From positions 139,808-203,807 of the forward strand of contig CAVXSF010000031.1 of NCBI GenBank assembly GCA_963764345.1: 64,000 nucleotides of DNA, in the 5' to 3' direction. Position numbers and translations under genes: made by a program. The first letter of the stretch is position 1. Each line of letters begins with the position of its first letter. Origin of the DNA: DASQZK01 sp963764345 (GTDB lineage Bacteria > Bacteroidota > Bacteroidia > Bacteroidales > GCA-2748055). Positions 19,679-29,493 of this stretch are shown here, piece after piece. The notes beneath the pieces are model-generated. The model saw only the letters and a list, made by a program, of their open reading frames with translations. It did no database searches and was not told the DNA's origin.

Positions 19679-19897
19679 ATGGATATCAATGAACTTACAA
19701 GTCACAGGGATGAGTACCCCCTGTCGCCGGCCGATCCGGAAGTGATACCGGCGCCGACGTTCTGGCCCGTATTTCTCGCCTTTGGGGTGCTGATGCTTTT
19801 TTGGGGACTCATCACATCCTTTATCATGATTGCGGCCGGCATCATCGTGGCAGGTATCTCAGTGTCGGGATGGATAAGTGATCTGAATAACAGCTGA
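19679..19897 (+). CDS. Small oxidase-operon membrane protein, 72 aa (copy 1)
   Basis: Start ATG 19679 gives MDINELTSHRDEYPLSPAD, a hydrophilic N-terminus, then one or two membrane helices (about residues 25-62) and the end SGWISDLNNS. It aligns along its whole length with a 72-residue protein in the second operon at 30868, so the small frame is real and under selection. It sits between ctaG and the Rieske gene. Most likely it is a small structural subunit of the oxidase or of the oxidase-bc supercomplex, comparable to a subunit IV, but no named family was recognised. Confidence 0.8.
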   Translation: MDINELTSHRDEYPLSPADPEVIPAPTFWPVFLAFGVLMLFWGLITSFIMIAAGIIVAGISVSGWISDLNNS

Positions 19898-19912
19898 CTT
19901 TAAACGGTTACT

Positions 19913-20392
19913 ATGAAACGGCGTACTTTTTTAATCAAACTTTTACTCGGAGTAAGCGGCTTCGCAGCTTTTCTCATCTCCATACCCATATTCGGAGCGC
20001 TTCTCGAACCCCTGCTGAGAAAGAAAGTCATTGCATGGAGGGAGGTCGGATCGATGGATGATTTCACGGTGGGGAAGACCGTGCTGATTAAATACCAGGA
20101 TGCTTCTATTCTTCCCTGGACAGGTTCGACATCGAAGACGGCAGCCTGGCTCCGGCGAAAGGAGGAAGATCAGTTCGAGGCATTTTCCGTGAACTGCACT
20201 CACCTGGGATGCCCTGTGCGCTGGATAGCAGATGCAGAACTTTTTCTTTGTCCGTGCCATGGTGGTGTCTATGGTAAGGATGGCTCCGTAAAGGCTGGGC
20301 CGCCACCCCACCCACTGAGAAAATACCCGGTACGGATCAGAAAGGGAAAGGTCGAAGTACAGACAAGCCCCATTCCAATAACGAACCTCTAA
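19913..20392 (+). CDS. Rieske [2Fe-2S] subunit of the quinol:cytochrome c oxidoreductase (copy 1)
   Basis: A 159-residue Rieske protein. The N-terminus MKRRTFLIKLLLG is a twin-arginine-like signal anchor followed by a membrane helix, as expected for a folded iron-sulfur protein exported by Tat. The cluster ligands are CTHLGC and CPCHGG, with the disulfide cysteines also present in these two boxes, and a GPPPHPL proline loop after. It carries electrons from menaquinol at the Qo site to the tethered cytochrome c of the next gene. It lies 15 nt after the small membrane gene and 11 nt before cytochrome b. The paralogue is at 31102. Confidence 0.96.
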   Translation: MKRRTFLIKLLLGVSGFAAFLISIPIFGALLEPLLRKKVIAWREVGSMDDFTVGKTVLIKYQDASILPWTGSTSKTAAWLRRKEEDQFEAFSVNCTHLGCPVRWIADAELFLCPCHGGVYGKDGSVKAGPPPHPLRKYPVRIRKGKVEVQTSPIPITNL

Positions 20393-20403
20393 GACAATGC
20401 GGC

Positions 20404-21825
20404 ATGAAAAGCTTACGAAAATTTTGGCAATGGTTCGATGACAGGTCAGGCATCACTGCTGCACTGAATCCGCTGTTAAATCACCCGGTCCCACCCAATG
20501 CCAAATGGATGTACGTCTTCGGTAGTGCCACATTGTTTATGTTTATCATCCAGGTGATTACCGGAGTCGGTCTGGCACTGATCTATCAGCCGACATCCGA
20601 AACTGCCTACCAGTCATTAAACTATATCACCAACCAGGCTCCTTTGGGCCGCATTCTCAGGGGTATACATTTTTATGCCGCTTCAGCCATGATTTTCCTC
20701 GTCGGACTACACATGATCAGGGTGTACCTCACCGCTTCTTTCAAATATCCGCGTGAGATGAGCTGGATATCGGGCCTGGTGCTTCTGGCCCTGACCCTCG
20801 CCATGGGTTTTACAGGTCAGTTACTGCGATGGGACAGCAATGGCGTATGGTCGGCGATTGTAGGAGCTGAACAAGCCGGAAGGATACCGGTAATCGGCAC
20901 AACCATCGCACGGCTTTTCCTTGGCGGCGACACGCTTGGCGGTGCTACCCTGAGCCGCTTCTTCGCTTTCCATGTCTTTCTGGTACCGGGACTTATCTTT
21001 GCCATGATAGGACTCCATCTGTACCTGGTTTTCAAAAACGGAATTTCCGAGCCGCCGGTGCCGGGCAAGCTGGTACGGCGCAAGACTTACAGGAAAGAAT
21101 ATGATGACCTGCTGAAACAGAAAGGTGTGCCCTTCTGGCCCGATGCCGCATGGCGTGATGCGGCTTTTGCCATCGTCGTGGTCTTTATCGTACTTGCTTT
21201 TGCCGTGATATCAGGCCCTCCTAAAATAGGTGATCCGCCTGATCCTTCCAATATCCAGACTAATCCCAGACCCGACTGGTACTTTCTATGGGTGTTTGCC
21301 CTGTTTGCCCTCATGCCGCCGCAGATCGAATCGTTCGTGATCGCTTTTGCCCCGGTCGTGGCCGGCGTTTTTCTCCTCCTGGTACCCATCATTTTCAACC
21401 AGGGCGAACGAAGCCCGCTCAGGAGGCCCTGGTCCATTGCCGTTGTCGTGGCCATCATCACCATGGTTGGCGTTTTCTGGTATGAAGGAACAAAATCGCC
21501 ATGGTCGCCGGCATTCAGCACCAAACCACTTACAGAAGCGGAGACCGGCATATTGAGCCATGACGCCGGCCACGGTGCTGAATTGTTCTATTCCAAAGCC
21601 TGTCTCTATTGTCATATGATCGACGGGAAAGGCGGTAAAAGAGGACCAGACCTTTCCAATGTTGCCGACCGGCTTACCTCTGAGGAAATGACCATACGTA
21701 TTGTGAACGGGGGAGGTAACATGCCTCCATTCGGTCCAATGCTGACAGATAAGGAACTCAGGGATCTGGTCAGTTTTCTTGAAACACAAAAAAAGAGTGA
21801 AGTCAGTGGAGAAAAAAGTCCATGA
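20404..21825 (+). CDS. Cytochrome b (b6-subunit IV fusion) with C-terminal cytochrome c domain (copy 1)
   Basis: A 473-residue protein that joins three parts. The N-terminal four-helix part carries the bis-His haem b ligands (ILRGIHFYAASAMIFLVGLHM and SRFFAFHVFL...GLHLYLV). A subunit-IV-like part contains PDWYFLWVFALFALMPPQIE. The C-terminal class I cytochrome c domain has CLYCH and axial Met in GGNMPPFGPML. PDWY replaces the PEWY of ubiquinol enzymes; this variant is associated with low-potential menaquinol enzymes, which fits Bacteroidota. Because both this subunit and oxidase subunit II bring their own cytochrome c, electrons could pass directly between the complexes. It is the last gene of the operon, and the paralogue is at 31747. 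Confidence 0.95.
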   Translation: MKSLRKFWQWFDDRSGITAALNPLLNHPVPPNAKWMYVFGSATLFMFIIQVITGVGLALIYQPTSETAYQSLNYITNQAPLGRILRGIHFYAASAMIFLVGLHMIRVYLTASFKYPREMSWISGLVLLALTLAMGFTGQLLRWDSNGVWSAIVGAEQAGRIPVIGTTIARLFLGGDTLGGATLSRFFAFHVFLVPGLIFAMIGLHLYLVFKNGISEPPVPGKLVRRKTYRKEYDDLLKQKGVPFWPDAAWRDAAFAIVVVFIVLAFAVISGPPKIGDPPDPSNIQTNPRPDWYFLWVFALFALMPPQIESFVIAFAPVVAGVFLLLVPIIFNQGERSPLRRPWSIAVVVAIITMVGVFWYEGTKSPWSPAFSTKPLTEAETGILSHDAGHGAELFYSKACLYCHMIDGKGGKRGPDLSNVADRLTSEEMTIRIVNGGGNMPPFGPMLTDKELRDLVSFLETQKKSEVSGEKSP

Positions 21826-21979
21826 TCCTTTATGCCACCCTGAAACCTGCAATTACAAAAATGATAGTTTTGCCCGGTCGCTTGCTTATGGTCTCAATCG
21901 CCGGTTTTTTCCAAACTTTTGCGAACATTTATCTAAAAGATTTGCTATCTGTACATAGTTTTCCTCTTTCTTTACTTCT

Positions 21980-24900
21980 ATGAAAAGACTCTTTACGATT
22001 GTTTCTTCCACCAGGACAATGGCCCTGCTGCTTCTCATTTTCGGAGTCAGCATTGGAACTGCAACATTCATTGAGCGCGATTATGGTCCGGATGCAGCCC
22101 GCAGTGTAATATATAATGCCTTATGGTTCAATATTCTGCTGTCCGCCGGTATGGTAAACATCATTGCAGTCACCCTGAAAAAAAGAATGTACCAGCGCTC
22201 AAAACTGACGATACTTTTGTTTCATCTGGCCTTTGTAATCATCATTCTGGGAGCAGGTATTACCCGGTTTTTCGGAACGGAAGGTTCCATGGAAATTCGT
22301 GAAGGAGAAACTTCCGGCACTTTCCTGACGTCGTCTGCTTATATTAGTATCAGCCTGGAAGCTGAAGGGGATTCCATGGTGTATGACAAACCGGTGTTGT
22401 TTTCGGATCTTGCCAGAAACCGTTTCAGAAAGAGCTTCACTCTCAAGAACCACCATGTCAGCACAAAGCTGCTACGGTTCTACGGGAAAGCAGGGATGTC
22501 ACTGCAGCAGGATATAGAGGGAACGCCGCATGCCATATTCGTAACCGCAGGGCAAAACGGGATGGAAAACAGGGCAATCAGGCCCGGCGGGACTTTTCTT
22601 CTCGATTCGTTCCGGGTAAAATTCATGGAGCAGCCTGAGAACTTGCCTCAACAGAATGAGATCAGCCTGTTTGTGAACAAATCGGGTTCATTATCCTTTA
22701 TATCTCCCGTTCCCGTGATCCGCACGTCCATGACCTCCGGAACCAGCGACACACTCTCTGCCGGTGAAGTACATCCTTTTCAGCCCCTTACGCCACATTA
22801 TTTTATGGGTAAGCCTTTGGTATTGAGGCAATTTATGGAACATGGCAGGGTCGCAACCACACTGGTTGAGGATAAAAAGTCACAGCTTCCCTCAGCCCTG
22901 GTCATGGATGTAAATGTGGATGGCAAAGAACAAACCATGACCGTATTCGGGATGAAAGGGGTAGCAGGAACACCTGAAATTGCCAGGATTAACGGGGCCA
23001 GTGTTTCGGTCAGCTATGGGTCGGTACAAAGAAAATTACCCTTCGAAGTGCATTTGAATGATTTTATTCTGAAAAGGTATCCAGGTTCCGGAAGCCCGTC
23101 GTGGTTTGAAAGTAATGTCCGGCTCATCGACCGGGCCGCGGCGCTGGATCAACAACAAAGGATTTTCATGAATAATATCCTGAATTATAAGGGATACCGC
23201 CTGTACCAGGCCTCTTATGACACGGATGAACATGGCACGGTATTGTCGGTCAATCATGATGGTTGGGGCACAAGAATTACCTATTTTGGCTATTTGTGCA
23301 TGGCTGTTGGGTTCTTAATGAGCCTTGTGAACCGTAACAGCCGTTTTGCATGGTTGTGGAGGTCGGCAGCAGGAGGGAGCAATGCAGCCAGGATCGTTTT
23401 TGCAGGCCTGGTATTCGGTTCGCTTGCGTCATCTTCCTACTCTCAGGACTCCCTGCCCTCTGCAGATCCCCATTCCGCAGATTATGACAGTTCCGCTGTT
23501 TCGCGGTATGCTCCGCCAGTGGTCAGCAGGGCGTTAGCCGTCGAATTTGATACCGTGCTCGTGCAGGATAACGGTGGCCGCATTGAACCCATGAGTACCC
23601 TGGCTTCTGAAATTCTCAGAAAAGTCGTGCGAAAAGAGACCTATGAAGGTCAAACACCAGGTCAGATCGTTCTGGGTATGCTGGCTTTTCCCCGGTACTG
23701 GCTGAATGAACCTATGATCCTGGTGAATCATCCTGAAATACAAAGGCAGTTGGGCATATCCGGCAGATATGCTTCATTTGCCGATTTTTTCAGGGGAGAC
23801 CAGTATGTACTGAAAACGGAGGTGGAAGAGGCCTACAGGAAAAAGCCGGCGTACCGTACGAAATATGATAATGAGCTGATCCGGACCGATGAAAGGCTGA
23901 ATATCTGTAACCTGATCTATACGGAAACGTCTTTTAAAATATTTCCGGTTCCGGGTGATTCAACCAATACTTGGTATTCCCCGGTAACCGCAAGAGGTAT
24001 GTTTGTTGCCAATGATTCCATTTTTGCACTGCATGTCCTGGATTATCTAGCTCTCGAAACGCAGAAATCGGCCTCGGACGGTGACTGGGAACTACCGGTA
24101 CAGCTGGTACGTTCAATCAAAAAATTCCAGGAGAATTACGGAGGAGAAATACTGCCATCGGTAAGCCACATCAGGGCTGAGATCTTTTATAACCGTTCCA
24201 ATCTTTTTGTTCATGTGATGAACGTTTACATGCTGGTAGGTTTTGTCCTGCTGATCATACAGTTTTTTCATCTTTTCTACCCGTTTTTCAATCTGAGAAT
24301 ATTCAATATTCCTGCTTTTATAATCATTCTCATTGCTTTTCTTCTGCATGCCTCAGGCTTGGGCATGCGGTGGTATATCTCGGGACACGCCCCCTGGAGC
24401 AACGGATATGAGGCTCTTACTTTTATTGCCTGGGCCACCGTCCTGGCAGGTCTTATCTTTTCCCGGAAATCCGGCATAACTTTAAGTGCTACGGCTATTC
24501 TGGCATCGCTGATCCTGATGGTAGCACACATGAGCTGGATGGATCCGCAGATCACTAACCTGGTTCCTGTATTAAAGTCATACTGGCTGGTCATCCATGT
24601 GGCGGTGATCACTGCCAGTTACGGTTTCCTGGGCCTGGGGGCTCTCCTTGCCGCAGTAAATCTGTTTGTAATGATTTTCCAGACAGAAAAGAATACCAGC
24701 CGTATTGCCCCAAATATTGAACAGATCACCCGTATCATCGAGATGACTCTCACAGTGGGACTCTATATGCTTGCGACAGGCACTTTTCTCGGAGGTGTAT
24801 GGGCCAATGAGTCGTGGGGCAGATATTGGGGATGGGACCCCAAAGAAACCTGGGCATTGACTACGGTCATTGTTTATGCTGTCATTTTGCATCTCAGGAT

Positions 24901-25141
24901 CGTTCCCGGACTAAAAGACAAGGTGCTTTTCAATATTCTGGCCCTGGCCGGGTTCAGTTCCGTTGTCATGACCTATTTCGGTGTCAATTATTATTTATCA
25001 GGTCTGCACTCCTATGCCAAAGGGGATCCGATGCCCGTGCCTCCCGTGGTATATTATTCCCTGGCACTGATGATTTCGCTCAGCCTGTTCGCTGCCCTGA
25101 ACCAGGCACGGTTGAAAAAATCGCGCCAGAAAACCGGCTGA
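21980..25141 (+). CDS. ccsBA: CcsBA cytochrome c synthetase (ResB-ResC fusion)
   Basis: A 1053-residue system II haem attachment protein. The N-terminal part resembles ResB/CcsB (MKRLFTIVSSTRTMALLLLIFG, large periplasmic region, LNYKGYRLYQASYDTDEHG), with membrane helices near residues 15-35, 45-65, 80-100 and 430-450. After a periplasmic region of about 270 residues, the C-terminal third is CcsA with the tryptophan-rich haem-binding motif WGRYWGWDPKETWAL at about residues 946-960 and flanking His residues. It exports haem and ligates it to CxxCH motifs. It sits between the two oxidase/bc operons, each of which encodes two such motifs. The ATG at 21980 starts a clean membrane helix. Fused CcsBA of this size is usual in Bacteroidota. 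Confidence 0.94.
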   Translation: MKRLFTIVSSTRTMALLLLIFGVSIGTATFIERDYGPDAARSVIYNALWFNILLSAGMVNIIAVTLKKRMYQRSKLTILLFHLAFVIIILGAGITRFFGTEGSMEIREGETSGTFLTSSAYISISLEAEGDSMVYDKPVLFSDLARNRFRKSFTLKNHHVSTKLLRFYGKAGMSLQQDIEGTPHAIFVTAGQNGMENRAIRPGGTFLLDSFRVKFMEQPENLPQQNEISLFVNKSGSLSFISPVPVIRTSMTSGTSDTLSAGEVHPFQPLTPHYFMGKPLVLRQFMEHGRVATTLVEDKKSQLPSALVMDVNVDGKEQTMTVFGMKGVAGTPEIARINGASVSVSYGSVQRKLPFEVHLNDFILKRYPGSGSPSWFESNVRLIDRAAALDQQQRIFMNNILNYKGYRLYQASYDTDEHGTVLSVNHDGWGTRITYFGYLCMAVGFLMSLVNRNSRFAWLWRSAAGGSNAARIVFAGLVFGSLASSSYSQDSLPSADPHSADYDSSAVSRYAPPVVSRALAVEFDTVLVQDNGGRIEPMSTLASEILRKVVRKETYEGQTPGQIVLGMLAFPRYWLNEPMILVNHPEIQRQLGISGRYASFADFFRGDQYVLKTEVEEAYRKKPAYRTKYDNELIRTDERLNICNLIYTETSFKIFPVPGDSTNTWYSPVTARGMFVANDSIFALHVLDYLALETQKSASDGDWELPVQLVRSIKKFQENYGGEILPSVSHIRAEIFYNRSNLFVHVMNVYMLVGFVLLIIQFFHLFYPFFNLRIFNIPAFIIILIAFLLHASGLGMRWYISGHAPWSNGYEALTFIAWATVLAGLIFSRKSGITLSATAILASLILMVAHMSWMDPQITNLVPVLKSYWLVIHVAVITASYGFLGLGALLAAVNLFVMIFQTEKNTSRIAPNIEQITRIIEMTLTVGLYMLATGTFLGGVWANESWGRYWGWDPKETWALTTVIVYAVILHLRIVPGLKDKVLFNILALAGFSSVVMTYFGVNYYLSGLHSYAKGDPMPVPPVVYYSLALMISLSLFAALNQARLKKSRQKTG

Positions 25142-25203
25142 CGGTCTGTGCATGGAGTATACCTTTTAGCAGGGAAAGGAAGACTGACAATATATACTGA
25201 CTG

Positions 25204-26097
25204 ATGAAAAAGAGCCTCGCCATTAAAGAATATGTAAGGATAGTCCTTAAGCTAAGCAAGGTAAGAATTACAATAGCCGTTGGTCTTACAACCATGACCG
25301 GTTATGTTCTTGGCAAGGGAACATTCGATTGGGGTTTTGCTGCAGTTACGGCAGGTATCTTTCTTCTGGCCTGTGGTTCCTCAGTCATCAATCAGGTGCA
25401 GGAGTACCGGACAGATTCCCTTATGGAGAGAACAAGCCGGAGGCCGCTGCCTTCCGGAAAGATAAGCCGTCTTCATGCCCTGATGATTGCTCTGATTGAA
25501 ATCACGGGAGGTATCCTTGTCTTGTATTTTTATGTGAATGCGGAAGCACTGTTTCTGGGTTTACTGGCTCTGGTCTGGTATAACCTGATCTATACGCCGA
25601 TGAAAAAGGTGACGGCTCACGCGGTCATTCCCGGTTCATTCATTGGTGCCATACCACCCCTTGCCGGGTGGGTGGCTTCGGGTGCTTCCCTGTTTGATGC
25701 CGGAGCATGGTCGGTAGCTCTGTTCTTTTTTGTATGGCAGGTGCCTCATTTTTACCTCCTGGCTCTCAAATTTGGGCCCCAGTATCAGCGTGCCGGTTTC
25801 CCGACACTGACCGCCAGGTATTCAGATAAATACCTGAGGATCCTCATTTTGTTCTGGGTAATGTTCACCACCCTTACTGCATTGTCACTGTACTGGTTTG
25901 ACACCATTAAATCACTGATCGGCATTATTCTGCTTTGTATTGTCATCCATCTGGGTGATCATTGTATTTTTGATCCCGGCGGTAAAAGCATCGGCAGCCT
26001 ATAACCCTATCCGCTATTTTATGCGGTTCAATTACTATGTTCTGTTCGTCATCCTGGTGCTGAACTTTGATCACGTTTTTATCCGGCATTTGATCTG
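25204..26097 (+). CDS. cyoE: Protoheme IX farnesyltransferase (heme O synthase), frameshift near 25953
   Basis: A UbiA-family membrane prenyltransferase that makes heme O from heme B and farnesyl diphosphate, the first step towards heme A for the oxidases around it. The start is ATG 25204 (MKKSLAIKEYVRIVLKLSKVR). The first prenyl-phosphate motif is NQVQEYRTDSLMERTSRRPL, with the second region YSDKYLRILI. The frame as given stops at 26004 with an unrelated tail. Removing one G from the GGG at 25953-25955 restores VIIVFLIPAVKASAAYNPIR and a normal C-terminus ending FIRHLI at 26097, giving about 297 residues, the normal family length. The break is therefore probably an indel error. No heme A synthase (ctaA) was seen in the window. 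Confidence 0.88.
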
Positions 26098-26237
26098 AAA
26101 TCATGTCCCGGGAGTACCATGCTGCCAAATTCTGCTGCAGAAAGATGCATTGGCTCATTGCAGGGCAGGCCCTGTATTTTGCATGCAAAAACCCCGGTGA
26201 AACGGTTATAACCATTCATTTAAGTACACAGGAAGGG

Positions 26238-26636
26238 TCATATCCATTCAGGATGGTCTGTACGCATCTCCGGTCCGGCATCGCCGGTATTGATGGTACC
26301 CACGGGTTCGAAAAGCAGGACTAGTGTCTCTTTTGCAGCCAGCGGCCGGTGTTCTGTGCCCTTTGGCACAATGATCAGGCTGCCGGCACTGATCTCTTCA
26401 GTATGATCCCGGAATTCCATTTTAAGATGGCCGTCCAGAACCAGGAAGAGTTCATCCTCTTCAAGATGGCTGTGCCACGTGAAGGGTCCCTGCATTTTCA
26501 CAAGCTTGACATGCTGCCCGTTTAATTCACCAATGATCCGGGGTGACCAGTATTCATTGATCAGTGCAAACTTCTCGGCCAGATTGATTTTACCGGTATT
26601 TGCCATTTTGTTGAAAAATTTGTTTTCAAGAAACAT
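26238..26636 (-). CDS. Single-domain cupin protein
   Basis: A 132-residue (or 122 if started at the Met at 26606, MANTGKINL) small beta-barrel protein. The cupin metal-binding motifs are WHSHLEEDELFLVLDG (two His and one Glu) and PKGTEHRPLA (fourth ligand His). Such proteins bind a metal and act as mannose-6-phosphate isomerase-like or sensing proteins; the substrate is not readable. It is transcribed divergently from the second oxidase operon and shares its upstream region with it, where an inverted repeat lies at 26719-26741. There is no signal peptide, so it is cytoplasmic. Confidence 0.85.
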   Translation of the reverse strand: MFLENKFFNKMANTGKINLAEKFALINEYWSPRIIGELNGQHVKLVKMQGPFTWHSHLEEDELFLVLDGHLKMEFRDHTEEISAGSLIIVPKGTEHRPLAAKETLVLLFEPVGTINTGDAGPEMRTDHPEWI

Positions 26637-26718
26637 AAATACAAATATCTGAAAAACAATCCTCTTCGACTCAGTAATGGCTTATTATCATGACATGTTT
26701 GGGAAAAAAGAGAAATTT

Positions 26719-26741
26719 TTAGTTCTTTTATTTAGAACTAA
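26719..26741. promoter_or_regulatory. Inverted repeat between divergent cupin and oxidase operon 2
   Basis: TTAGTTCT and AGAACTAA form a perfect 8-bp inverted repeat with a 7-nt A/T spacer. It lies 83-105 nt upstream of the cupin start and 114-136 nt upstream of the oxidase subunit II start. Its position in a divergent promoter region suggests an operator for a dimeric regulator. The matching region of operon 1 was not seen to contain it. Function is inferred only. Confidence 0.35.
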
Positions 26742-26854
26742 TTTTTAAAGGTTGATGTTTACCCAATTTTGAAGGCATGCTAACAGGGATGATACTTGGA
26801 ATAAAAAGTAATCATGATATAACCTGCAATTTCTACTGAACTAAAAACCAACCG

Positions 26855-27817
26855 ATGACCCGTTTATTTGACGCTGTCAGAAACTTCTTCTTAACTATGT
26901 TCCCGGCTTCATCTTCCGAAGCTATCAATATTAACAACCTGTTCCTGAATTACCTCATCCTTGCCGGTATTATTATCCTCATTGTCACTCTTATGGTCGT
27001 TCTGGGAGGATTCCTTTACCGGAAAAAAGTCCGTCCGGGTGAACCTCCCCAGATTTTTGGCAACACCCGGTTGGAGTTGGTATGGACTATTATTCCTTTT
27101 ATTGCCGTCACCTTTTTCTTCATCCTGACGGTAAAATCCATGCAAAAGATCAACAGGCCCTATACCGAGGAACAGGATCCCGATATTGTTATCACGGCGC
27201 ATCAGTGGTGGTGGGATATGCGATATCCGAAGGAAGGGGTGATCACAGCTAATGAATTGCATATACCTGCAGGGAAAAGGTTACGGATGCGGATTGAATC
27301 TGCCGATGTCATTCACAGCTGGTGGGTGCCGGCCCTGGGACGGAAGACAGATGCAATCCCCGGCAGGCTGAACTATGCCTGGATTGAATCGGATACTACC
27401 GGAGTATTTCATGGGGCATGCAGTGAATTTTGCGGCACCGAGCATGCCTGGATGCTGATCAGGGTGATTGCTCAGACGCCGGATGATTACAGGAAGTGGA
27501 TTAAAGCGCAGCAAGAAGTGCCACCGGTTCCGCCGGAAGGTCCGGGCAGGGAAGGGGCTTTATTGTTCCAGAAAATGACCTGTGCCAATTGCCATGCTAT
27601 TAAGGGTACTCCGGCAAATGCTCATATAGGGCCCGACCTGAGTCACGTGGCTTCACGAACAACACTCCTGAGCGGAATGATGTTGAATACTCCTGATAAT
27701 ATGAAAAAATGGCTTACAGACCCGCAAAAGGTCAAAAAGGGTGCACGCATGCCCGATTTCATGCTTACCGGAAAAGAACTGAATGATCTTGAAATTTACC
27801 TGGAGGGTCTAAAATGA
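26855..27817 (+). CDS. caa3-type cytochrome c oxidase subunit II with fused cytochrome c (copy 2)
   Basis: A 320-residue paralogue of the protein at 15668, alignable throughout. The CuA ligands are again in HGACSEFCGTEHAWM, with His in ADVIHSWWVPALG. The C-terminal cytochrome c has CANCH and Met in RMPDFM. Differences are concentrated in the linker between the cupredoxin and cytochrome c domains (KAQQEVPPVPPEGPGREG) and the N-terminal helix. It is the first gene of operon 2 and overlaps the subunit I start by 4 nt, as in operon 1. The two copies are too diverged at the DNA level to be a recent or assembly duplication. Confidence 0.95.
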   Translation: MTRLFDAVRNFFLTMFPASSSEAININNLFLNYLILAGIIILIVTLMVVLGGFLYRKKVRPGEPPQIFGNTRLELVWTIIPFIAVTFFFILTVKSMQKINRPYTEEQDPDIVITAHQWWWDMRYPKEGVITANELHIPAGKRLRMRIESADVIHSWWVPALGRKTDAIPGRLNYAWIESDTTGVFHGACSEFCGTEHAWMLIRVIAQTPDDYRKWIKAQQEVPPVPPEGPGREGALLFQKMTCANCHAIKGTPANAHIGPDLSHVASRTTLLSGMMLNTPDNMKKWLTDPQKVKKGARMPDFMLTGKELNDLEIYLEGLK

Positions 27818-29493
27818 AGCTAGCTATACATATTCCCGAATCAAAAGAACCGTTACCAAGTCTGCGGACAACTAACGGGTTCCTGCAATGGGTATCCTCT
27901 GTCGACCATAAGCAGATTGGGATCATGTACCTGTGGACCGCCGTCTTCTTTTTCCTCGTTGGCTTTACGGAAGCAGTGCTCATGCGGATACAGCTGGCCA
28001 GGCCTGAGAATACCTTTCTGTCTCCCGAGGTCTATAACCAGATTTTTTCTATGCATGGCACTACCATGATATTCATGGTACTGACGCCTATGCTCATCGG
28101 TTTAGCTACCTATTTTCTTCCTTTGATGATCGGGGCGAATGAAATGGCTTTTCCGCGGCTCAATGCATTCAGCTATTGGATGTTTCTGCTGGGAGGCATT
28201 ATATTGTACTTCAGTTTCATGGCAGGAGGAGCCCCGAAGGTTGGATGGTTCAGTTATGCTCCTCTGACGGAGAATAATTACAGCATAACGCCTGGAGTCA
28301 ATTACTGGGCGATAAGTTTACTGTTGATGGGAATCGGGAGCATTGGTGCAGCACTGAATTTTGTGGTTACCACCCTCACAATGAGAGCAAAAGGTTTATC
28401 ATTAAACAAACTACCCCTTTTCGTGTGGATGGTTTTTGTAAATGCGTTTCTGATCCTCGCCGCATTTCCGGTGCTGAATGCAGGTCTTGTTATGCTTCTG
28501 ATTGACCGGATGCTGAATGCTCATTTCTTTACTACTGGCACTGGAGGCAGTGCGTTGATGTGGCAGCACCTGTTCTGGACCTTCGGTCATCCCGAAGTAT
28601 ATATCCTGGCTTTGCCGGCTTTCGGTATTGTCTCCGAAGTAATACCTGTATTCTCACGCAAGCCTATTTTCGGTTATGGTTTCGTTGCTGCTTCGACAGT
28701 GGCCATTGCCCTCCTCTCTTTTGGGGTTTGGGCTCATCACATGTTTGCCGTCGGACTTGGAGTCCCGTTCAACGCTTTTTTTGCAGCCTCCAGTATGCTT
28801 ATTGCCATTCCCACAGGCATTAAAATCTTTAACTGGGCGGCTACCATGTGGGGAGGATCTGTCAGGTTCACCACTTCCATGCTGTTCGCCCTGGCCCTTC
28901 TCATCGATTTCACTGTCGGGGGTCTCAGTGGCGTAGGCTTTGCCATTGTTCCGGTTGACTGGAGACTGACAGATACCTATTTTGTGGTTGCTCATATCCA
29001 TTATGTTTTTATCGGGGCTTCTCTTACCGGAGGTTTTGCCGGCGTGTATTACTGGTTCCCGAAAATCACCGGACGAATGCTCTCCGAAAAAATCGGGAAA
29101 TGGCATTTCTGGCTTTTCTTCATCGGCTTTAACGGTACCTTCTTTGTCTTTCATTTCCTTGGTCTTCTTGGGATGCCCCGACGGGTATTTACCTATCCCG
29201 ATCTGCCTTACCTTGGAAAGATAAATTTGTTCTCAACGCTGATGCTTACCGTCTTTGCCGCCTCATTCTTCCTTTTCCTGTTAAATATTTTCAGAAGCCT
29301 CCGCAAAGGTGAAAAAGCAGGCGATAACCCCTGGAGTGCATGGAGCCTGGAATGGCTCACCAGTTCACCACCACCTTTGAAAAATTTTGAGGCTGTCCCC
29401 CTGATCCGAAGCCGTAGGCCGATATGGGACCTTGAACATCCTGAGAACCCGGACTGGAAGGCAAAAGAATCAAAACGGGAGGAACAGATATGA
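27814..29493 (+). CDS. Cytochrome c oxidase subunit I (copy 2)
   Basis: A 559-residue A-type oxidase catalytic subunit, highly similar to the one at 16630. GHPEVYILALPAFG, WAHHMFAVGL and VAHIHYVFIG are identical in both. It also has NEMAFPR at the D-channel entrance, so the Asp-to-Glu change is shared and precedes the duplication. Differences cluster at loops such as APKVGWFSYAPLTENNYSI and at the C-terminus. The overlap with subunit III is 4 nt here and 11 nt in copy 1. It presumably assembles with its own subunits II and III. Confidence 0.96.
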   Translation: MKLAIHIPESKEPLPSLRTTNGFLQWVSSVDHKQIGIMYLWTAVFFFLVGFTEAVLMRIQLARPENTFLSPEVYNQIFSMHGTTMIFMVLTPMLIGLATYFLPLMIGANEMAFPRLNAFSYWMFLLGGIILYFSFMAGGAPKVGWFSYAPLTENNYSITPGVNYWAISLLLMGIGSIGAALNFVVTTLTMRAKGLSLNKLPLFVWMVFVNAFLILAAFPVLNAGLVMLLIDRMLNAHFFTTGTGGSALMWQHLFWTFGHPEVYILALPAFGIVSEVIPVFSRKPIFGYGFVAASTVAIALLSFGVWAHHMFAVGLGVPFNAFFAASSMLIAIPTGIKIFNWAATMWGGSVRFTTSMLFALALLIDFTVGGLSGVGFAIVPVDWRLTDTYFVVAHIHYVFIGASLTGGFAGVYYWFPKITGRMLSEKIGKWHFWLFFIGFNGTFFVFHFLGLLGMPRRVFTYPDLPYLGKINLFSTLMLTVFAASFFLFLLNIFRSLRKGEKAGDNPWSAWSLEWLTSSPPPLKNFEAVPLIRSRRPIWDLEHPENPDWKAKESKREEQI

